In this document: one piece after another, positions 15,694 to 24,392 of the stretch | How the letters are laid out: every line of letters starts with the position of its first letter | Position numbering within the stretch: the stretch's first letter is position 1 | NCBI GenBank assembly: GCA_022839625.1 | Contig: JALHJL010000026.1 | Coordinates: forward strand, 1 to 47,509 | Origin: Phycisphaerales bacterium | GTDB taxonomy: Bacteria; Planctomycetota; Phycisphaerae; UBA1845; Fen-1342 | Direction of reading: 5' to 3' | DNA: 47,509 nucleotides | Position numbers and translations under genes: made by a program | Notes under the pieces: generated by a model | The model's input: only the letters and a program-made list of their open reading frames with translations | Told to the model about the DNA's origin: nothing | The model's database searches: none

Positions 15694-17241
15694 ATGCCCG
15701 ACACCATAGTGCCCATTGCCGCCCTGCCCGCGACCGCGGCCAAGCCGTACGCGCTGCTGGCGCTGTTGCAGGTGCACTGGTTCGTCCGTCTGCGGTGGGT
15801 CTTCATGGCGTCGGCGCTGGCGGCGCTGGCGGTCGAGCGGTTCGCGGTTCCAACGGCGCGGCGCCCGTGGCCGGTGCTGGTCATCGTGTTGGGCGTCGCC
15901 GCGACCAACGTGCTCTGGTCGGCGATAGCGCGCCGGCTTCGCCCCCAGCTCGAGAATCCGAGGGCAGATCAACGCCGGGCGATCCGAAACGGTCAGATCT
16001 TCGTCAGTGCCCAGATTGCCACGGACCTGCTCCTACTCACCGGGATTCTGGCCTGGACGGGCGGGGCCGAGAACCCGATGTCATGGTTCTACCTGTTTCA
16101 CGTAGCCATCAGCGGGCTGCTGCTGCGCACCTGGCAGGCGGCGATCCAGGGCGCCTGGGCCATATTGCTCTATGGCGGGATGTGTCTGGCGCACTTGTCG
16201 GGTTGGCTGGCGTATTACCCCTTCCTCCCACAAGCCGGCACCAGCGGGCTGTACGCCCTGCCGACGTACGTGGCCGCGGTGGTCGTCATCAACGCAGTGG
16301 CGATTGTCGGGACGCTCTACTTCACCGACCGCATCGGCAGCGTCCTCGACCGCCGGGCAGACCTTCTCATCAAGACGAACGCGGCATTGGAGCAGTCGCG
16401 ACAGGCCATCCATGATCTTCAGCACCGGCGCTCGCGCTTCATGCAGACCGCCGCCCACCAACTCAAGAGCCCGCTCGCGATGGCCCAGACGATGGCCAGC
16501 CTGGTCCGCGACGGCGTGATGAATGACCCGGAGAGCGTCCGAGCCACGTGCGAACGCATCGCGCGACGCTGCCAGGAGGGCAGTACGCAGATCACCGAGC
16601 TGTTAGCGCTGACTCGGATCCGGGACGGCGACCCGCGCCGGCACGCGCTGGGGCGTGCGGACTTGGCGCGCGTCGTCAGGGAGCTGTGTGCCAAGTATCG
16701 GGCGGAAGCCGCGCAGAAGCCGGTTGCGTTCGATTGCCGCACCCCTGAGGAAGGCGAGCTGCAAGCGCGGGTGGACCCGACCGACCTGACGGATTGCCTC
16801 GGCGCGCTGATCGAGAATGCGATCAAGTTCACGCCACCGGGCGGTAGCGTCCTCGTGACCGTCACCCCGGGCCAGCGCCCGCCGCCGGCCTGCGAACTAC
16901 CCCCCCTGCCGGCCGCGATCGCGCAGCGCGGCATGGCGGACTTCGTGCTTGTGGCAGTCGAGGACACAGGCATCGGGTTGGGTGACGTCGCGGAGTTCCT
17001 GGTGGACGGGACCACCACCGCGGGCTCAATGTTCGACGCCTTCCAGCGCGGCGATGCCGCGGTTGCCGCGGGCATACCCGGCGCGGGATTGGGGCTCTCG
17101 ATCGTCCGCGAAGTGCTCGAACAGGCGGGCGGGTGCATTCACGTGCGGTCGCGGCCGGGCGCGGGCTCGACGTTCACGGTCCTGCTTCCTGTCGCCGAAC
17201 AGCGCGCGGGCGTCGTCGAGCAGCCCGCCGCGGCTACGTAG
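15694..17241 (+). CDS. Membrane sensor histidine kinase
   Basis: 515 residues. The N-terminal half has about six hydrophobic segments between residues 20 and 212. A short coiled coil (225-248) precedes the dimerisation/phosphotransfer box with His255 in MQTAAHQLKSP. The ATPase domain shows the N box (Asn375 in ENAIKFTPPGG), G1 (DTGIG from Asp424) and G2 (GAGLGLS). The ATG at 15694 lies 11 bases after AGGAG; the in-frame TTG at 15685 is too close to it. No response regulator is adjacent, so it is an orphan kinase here. An electron-transfer or quinone signal is conceivable from the neighbours, but the sequence does not reveal the ligand. Confidence 0.85.
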   Translation: MPDTIVPIAALPATAAKPYALLALLQVHWFVRLRWVFMASALAALAVERFAVPTARRPWPVLVIVLGVAATNVLWSAIARRLRPQLENPRADQRRAIRNGQIFVSAQIATDLLLLTGILAWTGGAENPMSWFYLFHVAISGLLLRTWQAAIQGAWAILLYGGMCLAHLSGWLAYYPFLPQAGTSGLYALPTYVAAVVVINAVAIVGTLYFTDRIGSVLDRRADLLIKTNAALEQSRQAIHDLQHRRSRFMQTAAHQLKSPLAMAQTMASLVRDGVMNDPESVRATCERIARRCQEGSTQITELLALTRIRDGDPRRHALGRADLARVVRELCAKYRAEAAQKPVAFDCRTPEEGELQARVDPTDLTDCLGALIENAIKFTPPGGSVLVTVTPGQRPPPACELPPLPAAIAQRGMADFVLVAVEDTGIGLGDVAEFLVDGTTTAGSMFDAFQRGDAAVAAGIPGAGLGLSIVREVLEQAGGCIHVRSRPGAGSTFTVLLPVAEQRAGVVEQPAAAT

Positions 17242-17396
17242 GGCCGGCGATTCGTCGACATCGCTGCGGTCCGCGACGACTCATCCACGGTCTCCGCGCG
17301 CGTAGGCGCACGGCTTACATCGTGGAGAGGCTGATCGGGCGCGGAGACGGACCGCCTTGCACATCGCGCGGCGTCGGCCCGACGGTAATTTTTTTC

Positions 17397-17425
17397 TGGA
17401 CACGTCCCGGGTGATCGCGTATGGT
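17397..17425 (+). promoter_or_regulatory. Sigma70-type promoter upstream of the HypB-like gene
   Basis: TGGACA (17397-17402), 17-base spacer, TATGGT (17420-17425). The -35 differs from consensus at one base and the -10 at two. It lies about 130 bases before the ATG. The palindrome starting at 17424 overlaps the end of the -10 and the expected start point. Confidence 0.55.
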
Positions 17426-17443
17426 GAACTTACTACAGTTCAC
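17424..17443. promoter_or_regulatory. Operator-like palindrome GTGAACT-N6-AGTTCAC
   Basis: A perfect inverted repeat with 7-base arms and 6-base spacer overlaps the -10 element and probable transcription start. Its position fits a repressor site. The cognate regulator is unknown. Confidence 0.5.
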
Positions 17444-17555
17444 GGCGCGCGGTCGTTCAGTATTCTTGGGAGTCGAAGGTGTGGCGCGGATTGCATCTGG
17501 CCCCTTCGCGTCGCGGAAAGCGCGCTCTCCTTGTCCACGCACCGGGAGTGAACCC

Positions 17556-18257
17556 ATGACCATCCCAGTGGTACGGCAGGCGCCCTGTAACCCTCGCGCC
17601 GCCAGCGAAAACCGACGGATTCTCGACACCGCGGGCGTGATGTGCCTGAACCTTCTTGGCACGACCGGGTCCGGAAAGACGGCCCTCCTTGAGGCGATTC
17701 TGCCGCGGCTGCGCGGCGCGGTGAATACGGGCGTCATCATGGGCGATCTGGTGGGAACCTGCGACGCCAAGCGTGTTGCGGTACTCGGTGTGCCGGTAGT
17801 GCAGCTCGTGGCCGATGGAAGCTGCCACCTCCAGGCGGACCAAGTGCAACAGGCACTGCACGAGCTGCCGCTCAATCGGCTCCAACTGGTGGTCGTGGAG
17901 AACGTCGGGTGTCCGGTGTGCCAGGGCGCGGCCGACTTGGGCGAGCACCTGCGCGCCACAGCGCTGTGTTGCGCGACCGGCCACGCGGTCGCCCACAAGT
18001 ACCCGCAGCTTTTCCGCGACACGGCCCTCGTCCTGCTCACCAAGCACGACCTTCTTCCGTACTCCGATTTCGACGTGAACGCGTTCCTCCGCACGCTCGC
18101 GTCGATCAGTCCCGCGGCGGAGATCATCTGCACGGACACCCGCAAACGCGTCGGCATCGACCGGCTGGCCGGCTGGATTCTCGGTTACGTGCGTGCGCAG
18201 CGTCTTCGGCGCGTCCGGCGGGCGAGCGCAGCCGCACCGGCCTGGCTGGCGACCTGA
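17556..18257 (+). CDS. HypB-like nickel-insertion GTPase
   Basis: 233 residues. P-loop GTTGSGKT at 35-42; the family segments GDLVGTCDAKR (63-73), ADGSCHLQADQV (86-97), ENVGCPVCQGAADLGEH (115-131) and TKHDLLPYSDFD (162-173) follow in the HypB order. HypB delivers nickel to NiFe hydrogenase (and related proteins act on other metal enzymes). The usual ENVGNLVCP is changed here to ENVGCPVCQ, giving a CxxC pair, and the His-rich N-terminus of some HypB proteins is absent. No hypA, other hyp gene or hydrogenase gene is in the window. It sits upstream of PFOR and may be a metallochaperone for something else. GGGAG precedes the ATG by seven bases. Confidence 0.8.
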   Translation: MTIPVVRQAPCNPRAASENRRILDTAGVMCLNLLGTTGSGKTALLEAILPRLRGAVNTGVIMGDLVGTCDAKRVAVLGVPVVQLVADGSCHLQADQVQQALHELPLNRLQLVVVENVGCPVCQGAADLGEHLRATALCCATGHAVAHKYPQLFRDTALVLLTKHDLLPYSDFDVNAFLRTLASISPAAEIICTDTRKRVGIDRLAGWILGYVRAQRLRRVRRASAAAPAWLAT

Positions 18258-18601
18258 CCCCCCTTCCGCCGTCAGACCTCCCTCGGATCGCGGGGCGCAC
18301 GCAGCTTGTCCGACGCTCCCTCGGCCCCCCCACCGTTGCCAGCGTCCGGTAAGGTGCGCAGATTTGCGCAGCGACGGCCCCGCCGGGACACACGCTACGG
18401 GGCGTGGCGGCGGTGCGGGCAGCCGACGGGGCGGAACGAAGCTTGCAAGTCGGGTCCATAAGCGATACAGAAGACAGGTTTGGCGGGACGGCCGTGCAGC
18501 GCCCGGGGCGTTGGACGGCGAGGCCCCGTTGCCGGCCTTTGAGCCCCTGGCGTGGCCGCCCGGCGTGGTCGCCGAGGTGCTCAATTTGGAGAGACAGCCT
18601 C
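18258..18601. other. Intergenic region before the PFOR gene
   Basis: 344 bases without a supported gene. A TGCGCA-GATT-TGCGCA inverted repeat lies near 18356-18371. A weak promoter candidate is TTGCAA (18443-18448) with TACAGA (18466-18471), spacer 17. The frame of the PFOR gene is open through part of this gap, but the sequence upstream of 18602 is low-complexity. Confidence 0.35.
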
Positions 18602-21600
18602 ATGAACAAGCGCCGTATGGTCACGATTGACGGCAATCAGGCGGCGGCCCACGTCGCCCACAAGGTCAGCGAAGTCATTGCCATTTATCCGATCACGCCC
18701 TCCTCGCCGATGGGCGAATGGGCCGACGAGTGGTCGTCGCTCGGCCAGCCGAACATCTGGGGTACGGTTCCGCACGTGGTCGAGATGCAGAGCGAGGGTG
18801 GCGCGTCGGCCGCGGTACACGGTGCCGCCATGACCGGGGCCCTCACCTGCACGTTCACTGCGTCGCAGGGTCTGCTGCTGATGATCCCGACCATGTTCAA
18901 GATGGCCGGCGAACTGATGCCGACGGTCTTCCACATCACCGCCCGGACGCTCGCGACGCACGCCCTGTCGATCTTCGGCGATCACAGCGACGTGATGGCG
19001 TGCCGGGCGACCGGCTTCGGCATGCTGGCCTCCGGCTCGGTGCAGGAGGTCATGGACCTGGCGCTGGTCACCCACGCGGCGGCGCTCGAGAGCCGCGTAC
19101 CATTCATGCACTTTTTCGACGGGTTCCGGACGTCGCACGAGGTCATGAAGGTCGAAGAGCTAACGCTGGACGACATGCGGGCCATGATCGACGAGCAGGC
19201 CCTGATGGCCCACCGGCAGCGGGCGCTCACGCCCGACCGCCCGATGTTGCGCGGTTCGGCCCAGAACCCCGACGTGTTTTTCCAGGCGCGCGAGACGGTG
19301 AATCCGTTCTACGAGAAGTGTCCGGCGATCGTGCAGGCGGTCATGGACCGCTTCGCGAAGCTGACCGGCCGGGCCTACCACCTCTTCGACTATCACGGCG
19401 CGCCCGACGCCGACCGCGTCATCATCATCATGGGCTCGGGCGCTGAGGCGACGCACGAGACGGTGGATTACCTGAATGCGCACGGCGAGAAGGTGGGCCT
19501 GGTGCGCGTGCGGCTGTATCGGCCGTTCGTGCCGGCCAGCTTGTTGGCGGCCATCCCGAAGACGGCTCAGGCGCTCGCGGTGCTGGACCGCACCAAGGAG
19601 CCCGGCGCCGAAGGGGAGCCGCTCTACAAGGACGTGGTGGCGGCGTACGGGGAGCTGGTCGCGGGCAACGGCGGCAAGATGCCGCGGATCGTCGGCGGCC
19701 GGTACGGCCTGTCCAGCAAGGAGTTCTCGCCGGCGATGGTCAAGGGGGTGTTCGACAACCTGAAGTCTGCTCGACCGAAGAACCGGTTCACGATCGGGAT
19801 CACGGAGGACGTGACCGGGAGCAGCCTGGACTATGATCCGAGCTTCGTGACGGAAGACCGCGACGTGGTGCGGGCCATGTTCTTCGGGCTGGGCTCGGAC
19901 GGCACGGTCGGGGCGAACAAGAACTCGATCAAGATCATCGGCGAGGACACGCCGAACTTCGCGCAGGGCTACTTCGTATACGACTCGAAGAAGGCCGGGT
20001 CGATGACCGTGTCGCACCTGCGGTTCGGTCCCAAGCCCATCCGGTCCACGTACCTGATTACCTCCTCCAATTTCGTCGCCTGCCACAACTGGGCATTCCT
20101 CGAGAAGTACGACATGCTCAAGGTCGTGGTGCCGGGCGGCACGTTCCTCATCAACAGCCCGTTTCCGAAAGAGGAGACCTGGGACCGGCTGCCGCGCAAG
20201 GTGCAGCAGGACATCATCGATAAGAAGCTGAAGGTCTACGCGATCGACGGCTATCGCGTGGCGAAGGAAGCCGGCATGGGCGGCCGGGTCAATACGATCA
20301 TGCAGACCTGCTTCTTCGCCATCTCCGGCATTCTGCCGCGCGAGCAGGCCATCGAGGCCATCAAGAACGCGATCAAGAAGGAATACGGCAAGAAGGGCGA
20401 GGACATCGTCAAGAAGAACTGGGAAGCAGTCGACCGGACCATCGAGAATCTCTACGAGATTCCGGTCACCCCGCAGCCCACGAGCACGATTCCGATGCGG
20501 CCGGCGGTGCCGCAGGAGGCGCCGCCCTTCGTGCACGAAGTACTCGGGCCGATGATGGTGTTTGAGGGCGACGGCCTGCCGACCAGCAAGCTGCCCTCCG
20601 ACGGCGGATTCCCGACCTATACCACGCAATGGGAAAAGCGCAACATCGCGCTCGAGATCCCCGTGTGGGACCCGGAGACGTGCACGCAGTGCGGCAAGTG
20701 CGCGATCGTCTGTCCTCACGCCGCCATCCGGCTCAAAGCCTATGACCCGGCCCTGCTCAGAAGCGCCCCACCAACCTTCAAACACGCCAAGTACATCGGG
20801 AAGGAGTTTGAGGGCTGGGTGACGACGGTGCAGGTGGCGCCGGAGGATTGCACCGGCTGCGGCGTGTGCATCGAGGCCTGCCCGGCAAAGAACAAGCGCG
20901 AGGCCCGCTTGAAGGCGGTCAACATGGCCTTCCAGCCGCCGCTGCGCGAGGCCGAGCGCGAGAACTACCGCTTCTTCCTGGGCCTGCCGGAGGTGGACCG
21001 CAACAAGGTCCGCATCAACTCGGTCAAGGGCTCCCAGTTCCTCCAGCCGCTGTTCGAGTACTCGGGCGCGTGCGCCGGCTGCGGCGAGACGCCCTACATC
21101 AAGCTGTTGACGCAGCTCTTTGGCGACCGCGCGGTGATGTCGAACGCGACGGGGTGCTCGTCAATTTATGGCGGCAACCTCCCGACGGCGCCGTGGGTCA
21201 TCAACCAGGAAGGGCGCGGGCCGGCCTGGTGCAACTCGCTCTTCGAGGACAACGCGGAGTTTGGCTTCGGCTACCGGCTGACCATCGACAAGCACACGGA
21301 GTTCGCCCGCGAGCTGGTCGCCAAGCTCCGCAACGAGATCGGCTCCGAACTGGCCGACGGTCTGTTGAGCGCGGTCCAGCACACGGACGGAGAGGTTGCG
21401 GCCCAGCGGGAGCGCGTCGCGGTACTCAAGGAGAAGCTGCACAAGCTGGCCGGGGCCGGTGCCTCGCCGGGTGGGGTGGGCGTCTCGCCCGCCAGTGCGG
21501 ACGCCCGGCGGCTGCTCCAGATCGCGGACATGCTCGTCAAGAAGAGCGTGTGGATCGTCGGCGGCGACGGGTGGGCGTACGACATCGGCTACGGCGGGCT

Positions 21601-22207
21601 CGATCACGTGCTCGCGATGGGCCGGAACGTCAATGTGCTCGTCCTCGACACCGAGGTGTATTCGAACACCGGTGGTCAGTGTTCGAAGGCCACTCCGCGG
21701 GGCGCCGTGGCCAAGTTCGCCGCGGGCGGCAAGCCGTCGGCGGCGAAGGACTTGGCGCTGATGGCGGTCACATACGGCCACATCTATGTCGCGACGGTCG
21801 CGATGGGGGCGAACGATGCCCAGACGGTGAAGGCATTCATCGAGGCCGATGCGTACGAGGGGCCGTCGCTGATCATCGCGTACAGCCACTGCATCGCCCA
21901 CGGCATCAACATGCGGCTGGGCATGGACACGCAGAAACGGGCGGTCGAGGCCGGGCACTTCCCGCTGTTCCGCTACAACCCGGAGTTGGCGGCGCAGGGC
22001 AAGAACCCACTCCAGCTCGACTCCAAGAAGCCGAGCCTGCCGTACGAAGATTTCGCCTATCAGCAGACGCGCTTCAAGATGCTCACCAAGAGCAAGCCCG
22101 AGGAGGCCAAGCGGCTCCTCGTGCTGGCCCAGCAGGACGCCGCCCGCCGGTGGCACCTGTACGAGCAACTGGCGGCGATGAACCACGAAATCAGAAGCGA
22201 CCAGTGA
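18602..22207 (+). CDS. nifJ: Pyruvate:ferredoxin (flavodoxin) oxidoreductase, single-chain
   Basis: 1201 residues, the normal length of the fused homodimeric enzyme, which oxidises pyruvate with CoA to acetyl-CoA and CO2 and reduces ferredoxin. The order is: N-terminal pyruvate-binding domain (AIYPITPSSPMGEWAD, residues 30-45), gamma-type domain (SNTGGTVGANKNS-like region in the middle, visible as LGSDGTVGANKNSIKIIG), then two 4Fe-4S sites. These are Cys694/697/700/704 and Cys750/753/756/760. The C-terminal thiamine-diphosphate domain contains CAGCGETPY, NATGCSS and GDGWAYDIGYGG (Asp989), then EVYSNTGGQ. The ATG is preceded by GGAGAG. All cofactor motifs are intact. The last codons and stop lie in a heptad repeat arm. 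Confidence 0.95.
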   Translation: MNKRRMVTIDGNQAAAHVAHKVSEVIAIYPITPSSPMGEWADEWSSLGQPNIWGTVPHVVEMQSEGGASAAVHGAAMTGALTCTFTASQGLLLMIPTMFKMAGELMPTVFHITARTLATHALSIFGDHSDVMACRATGFGMLASGSVQEVMDLALVTHAAALESRVPFMHFFDGFRTSHEVMKVEELTLDDMRAMIDEQALMAHRQRALTPDRPMLRGSAQNPDVFFQARETVNPFYEKCPAIVQAVMDRFAKLTGRAYHLFDYHGAPDADRVIIIMGSGAEATHETVDYLNAHGEKVGLVRVRLYRPFVPASLLAAIPKTAQALAVLDRTKEPGAEGEPLYKDVVAAYGELVAGNGGKMPRIVGGRYGLSSKEFSPAMVKGVFDNLKSARPKNRFTIGITEDVTGSSLDYDPSFVTEDRDVVRAMFFGLGSDGTVGANKNSIKIIGEDTPNFAQGYFVYDSKKAGSMTVSHLRFGPKPIRSTYLITSSNFVACHNWAFLEKYDMLKVVVPGGTFLINSPFPKEETWDRLPRKVQQDIIDKKLKVYAIDGYRVAKEAGMGGRVNTIMQTCFFAISGILPREQAIEAIKNAIKKEYGKKGEDIVKKNWEAVDRTIENLYEIPVTPQPTSTIPMRPAVPQEAPPFVHEVLGPMMVFEGDGLPTSKLPSDGGFPTYTTQWEKRNIALEIPVWDPETCTQCGKCAIVCPHAAIRLKAYDPALLRSAPPTFKHAKYIGKEFEGWVTTVQVAPEDCTGCGVCIEACPAKNKREARLKAVNMAFQPPLREAERENYRFFLGLPEVDRNKVRINSVKGSQFLQPLFEYSGACAGCGETPYIKLLTQLFGDRAVMSNATGCSSIYGGNLPTAPWVINQEGRGPAWCNSLFEDNAEFGFGYRLTIDKHTEFARELVAKLRNEIGSELADGLLSAVQHTDGEVAAQRERVAVLKEKLHKLAGAGASPGGVGVSPASADARRLLQIADMLVKKSVWIVGGDGWAYDIGYGGLDHVLAMGRNVNVLVLDTEVYSNTGGQCSKATPRGAVAKFAAGGKPSAAKDLALMAVTYGHIYVATVAMGANDAQTVKAFIEADAYEGPSLIIAYSHCIAHGINMRLGMDTQKRAVEAGHFPLFRYNPELAAQGKNPLQLDSKKPSLPYEDFAYQQTRFKMLTKSKPEEAKRLLVLAQQDAARRWHLYEQLAAMNHEIRSDQ

Positions 22208-22274
22208 AAAGTGCGGAGTGAACCAAGCGCATTGCGGACAGAGCTCTGAGTTCTTCGCTCTCAACTTGTCATTC
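22187..22274. repeat. Inverted element with 7-bp repeat arms (PFOR / DHOD-like gap)
   Basis: The plus strand has degenerate 7-bp units of the type NNAGTGA from 22187 to about 22228. After a spacer, units of similar sequence run in the opposite orientation from 22240 to 22274 (their reverse complement is of the GAANTGA type). Arms are imperfect but keep the 7-base phase. The PFOR stop codon (22205-22207) is inside the left arm. Confidence 0.45.
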
Positions 22275-22288
22275 GCAAAGGAAGCATC

Positions 22289-23278
22289 ATGGACTTGTCC
22301 ACGACGTACATGGGCCTTGAGCTCAAGAACCCGCTCGTTCCGGCCGCCGGTCCCCTGACCGCGAATATCGACTCGATCCGCGAGCTGGAGGATTCCGGGG
22401 CCGCGGCCGTCGTCCTGCATTCGTTGTTTGAGGAGCAAATCACGCACGAGGCCGAAGAGCTGGCCCATCTGACCACGCAGGGCACCGAGAGCTTCGCCGA
22501 GTCTCTGACCTACTTCCCGGAGGCCGGGGACTATCGCCTCGGCCCGGACGAGTACCTGGAGCACATCCGGAAGGCCAAGCTGGCCGTGGACATCCCCGTC
22601 ATCGCCAGCCTCAACGGCGTCACCGTGGGCGGCTGGATCGACCACGCCCAGAAGATGGAGCAGGCCGGCGCGGACGGCCTGGAGCTGAACGTCTACTACA
22701 TCGCGACTGATCCGACGCTTCACGCCCCGGATGTCGAGAACCGCTACGTGCAGATTCTCAAGGCGGTCAAGAGTCACGTGAAGATCCCGGTCGCGATGAA
22801 GCTGAGCCCCTTCTTCAGTGCGACCGCCGCGATGGCCAAGCGCCTGGACGAGGCCGGGGCGGACGCCCTGGTGCTGTTCAACCGCTTCTACCAGCCGGAC
22901 ATCGACGTCGACAGCCTGGAGGTGCGGCCGGACCTGGTCCTCAGCACGCCGTACGAGATGCGGCTGCCGCTGCGCTGGATCGCGATTCTGTGCGGGCACG
23001 TGAAGGCCAGCCTGGCGGCGACGACGGGGATTGCGAGCGGCCGGGACGTGCTGAAGGCCGTGATGGCCGGCGCGGACGCCGCGCAGGTGTGCTCGGTGCT
23101 CCTCCGCAAGGGGACGCGCGAGCTGGGCCGCATGCTCCATGACATCCAGACGTGGATGGAGGAGAAGGAGTACGAGTCCGTGCGGCAGATGAAGGGCAGC
23201 ATGAGCCAGCGCGCCTGCCCCGACCCGGCCGCCTTCGAGCGCGCCAACTACATGAAGACGCTCAACAGCTACGCGTAG
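22289..23278 (+). CDS. Dihydroorotate dehydrogenase-like flavoprotein
   Basis: 329 residues with the FMN-binding TIM-barrel pattern of the DHOD family: LELKNPLVPAAGPLT at the N-terminus, IPVIASLNGV (about 107-116), ADGLELNVYYIATDP (127-141), IPVAMKLSPFF (165-175) and a phosphate-site-like region near 240-265. The segment LELNVYYIATDP stands where true pyrimidine-pathway enzymes have their active-site loop, so orotate formation is doubtful. Homologues of this type are often encoded next to PFOR in anaerobes and their substrate is not established. AAAGGAAG precedes the ATG. It follows PFOR by 81 bases and is probably cotranscribed with it. Confidence 0.8.
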   Translation: MDLSTTYMGLELKNPLVPAAGPLTANIDSIRELEDSGAAAVVLHSLFEEQITHEAEELAHLTTQGTESFAESLTYFPEAGDYRLGPDEYLEHIRKAKLAVDIPVIASLNGVTVGGWIDHAQKMEQAGADGLELNVYYIATDPTLHAPDVENRYVQILKAVKSHVKIPVAMKLSPFFSATAAMAKRLDEAGADALVLFNRFYQPDIDVDSLEVRPDLVLSTPYEMRLPLRWIAILCGHVKASLAATTGIASGRDVLKAVMAGADAAQVCSVLLRKGTRELGRMLHDIQTWMEEKEYESVRQMKGSMSQRACPDPAAFERANYMKTLNSYA

Positions 23279-23344
23279 GAGCATCCGGGGGCTTGCTTGC
23301 TGCGAGAGCCGCGGTAGGGTATCGGCCTTGTCAGCCACAACGTG

Positions 23345-23374
23345 GGAGCAGATCCGCCGGCTGCGGTCTGCTCC
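23345..23374 (+). promoter_or_regulatory. Strong hairpin in the leader before nuoA
   Basis: GGAGCAGA pairs with TCTGCTCC, and inside them CCGC pairs with GCGG. The folded 30-base structure lies 23 bases before the nuoA start. No T-run follows, so it is not a standard terminator. It could be an mRNA-stability or processing element. Confidence 0.45.
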
Positions 23375-23397
23375 GGTCTTAAGAGGACCAGAACAGC

Positions 23398-23889
23398 GTG
23401 CCGCCGCCCGGGACTATATCTGCCGCTGAGGGGGGTGCGGAACTCCTGTTGGGCCTGGCGATCTTCGCGCTCGCCGCCTTCCTGATGGCCTTTGTCGTGC
23501 TCGTGGCCGGGAAGCTGCTGCGGACGCGGGTCCCCCACCCCGACAAAGCGGCCGCCTACGAATGCGGCGAGCAGCCAGTCGGTCCCGGGTGGGTGCAGTT
23601 CGACCTGCGCTTTTACGTCGTGGCGCTGGTATTTCTGATCTTCGACGTGGAGATCGCCCTCTTCTACCCGTGGGCCGTCGTCTACGGCGGCGGGTCCGCG
23701 CCGGACGCCACGTGGGAACTCCTGCGGCAGGTGCGCTGGGCGGCGCTGTGGGACATGCTGTTCTTCTTTGCCGTCATCGTGGTCGGGTTCCTGTACCTTT
23801 GGAGGTTCGGCTATCTCGATTGGGTGCGGACGCTGCCGGAAGAGAGCGGCGGAGTACCCGAAACGACCAGCGCGAGCGATAGGACCTGA
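23398..23889 (+). CDS. nuoA: NADH-quinone oxidoreductase (complex I) subunit A
   Basis: 163 residues with three membrane segments: about 15-37, 83-100 and 118-140. The conserved loop AAYECGEQPVGPG and the segment FYVVALVFLIFDVEIALFYP are diagnostic. The carboxylate-bearing loop contacts the quinone channel. It is longer than usual owing to a polar C-terminal tail (PEESGGVPETTSASDRT). Start is GTG with AGAGGA ten bases upstream. It opens a ten-gene nuo operon with tight spacing. Confidence 0.93.
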   Translation: MPPPGTISAAEGGAELLLGLAIFALAAFLMAFVVLVAGKLLRTRVPHPDKAAAYECGEQPVGPGWVQFDLRFYVVALVFLIFDVEIALFYPWAVVYGGGSAPDATWELLRQVRWAALWDMLFFFAVIVVGFLYLWRFGYLDWVRTLPEESGGVPETTSASDRT

Positions 23890-23894
23890 GTTCG

Positions 23895-24392
23895 ATGGGT
23901 TGGTTGCATAACCGGTTCGAAGAGAACTTCATCATCACCTCGGTCGACTGGGCCTTGAACTGGGCGCGGTCGAGCAGCATCTGGCCGCTGACATTCGGGC
24001 TGGCGTGCTGCGCCATCGAGATGATGGCCGCCGGAGCGTCGCGATTCGACCTCGACCGGTTCGGCGCCGGGGCCTTCCGCGCCACGCCGCGGCAGTCCGA
24101 CCTGATGATCGTTGCGGGGACGGTGACCTTCAAGATGGCGTCGCGCATCCGCCGGCTGTACCACCAGATGCCCGAGCCCAAGTACGTGATGGCGATGGGT
24201 GCGTGCACGGTCGGCGGCGGACCGTATGTCAAGTACGGCTATCACGTCGTCAAAGGTGTGGACCTGGTTGTTCCCGTGGACGTTTACATCCCCGGCTGTC
24301 CGCCGCGGCCCGAGTCCCTGATCGAGGGCTTGATGCGGCTCCAGGACAAGATGAAGCAGCAGACGATCGCCCGCCGACCGCAACAGGCGTGA
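23895..24392 (+). CDS. nuoB: Complex I subunit B (cluster N2 protein)
   Basis: 165 residues. It carries the terminal 4Fe-4S cluster N2 that passes electrons to quinone. The ligands are visible as the tandem pair Cys38-Cys39 (LACCAIEM), Cys104 (MGACTVGGG) and Cys135 (IPGCPPRPE). Length is normal. The start is five bases after the nuoA stop. The end is followed directly by the GTG of nuoC. Confidence 0.95.
   Translation: MGWLHNRFEENFIITSVDWALNWARSSSIWPLTFGLACCAIEMMAAGASRFDLDRFGAGAFRATPRQSDLMIVAGTVTFKMASRIRRLYHQMPEPKYVMAMGACTVGGGPYVKYGYHVVKGVDLVVPVDVYIPGCPPRPESLIEGLMRLQDKMKQQTIARRPQQA

Larger units (their letters stand above)
17242..17555. other. Intergenic leader before the HypB-like gene
   Basis: This 314-base gap holds no supported gene. 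Its content is the promoter and palindrome at 17397-17443 and a leader of about 120 bases before the ATG. An AT-rich patch (GGTAATTTTTTTCTGG) lies just upstream of the -35. Confidence 0.5.

Noticed and set aside
17424..17443. LexA-type SOS box (GAAC-N4-GTTC)
   Set aside because: The GAAC and GTTC halves are eight bases apart instead of four, and no SOS gene is adjacent.
22289..23278. Assignment as pyrD of pyrimidine biosynthesis
   Set aside because: The active-site loop region does not look like that of true dihydroorotate dehydrogenases, and the gene is linked to PFOR, not to pyrimidine genes.
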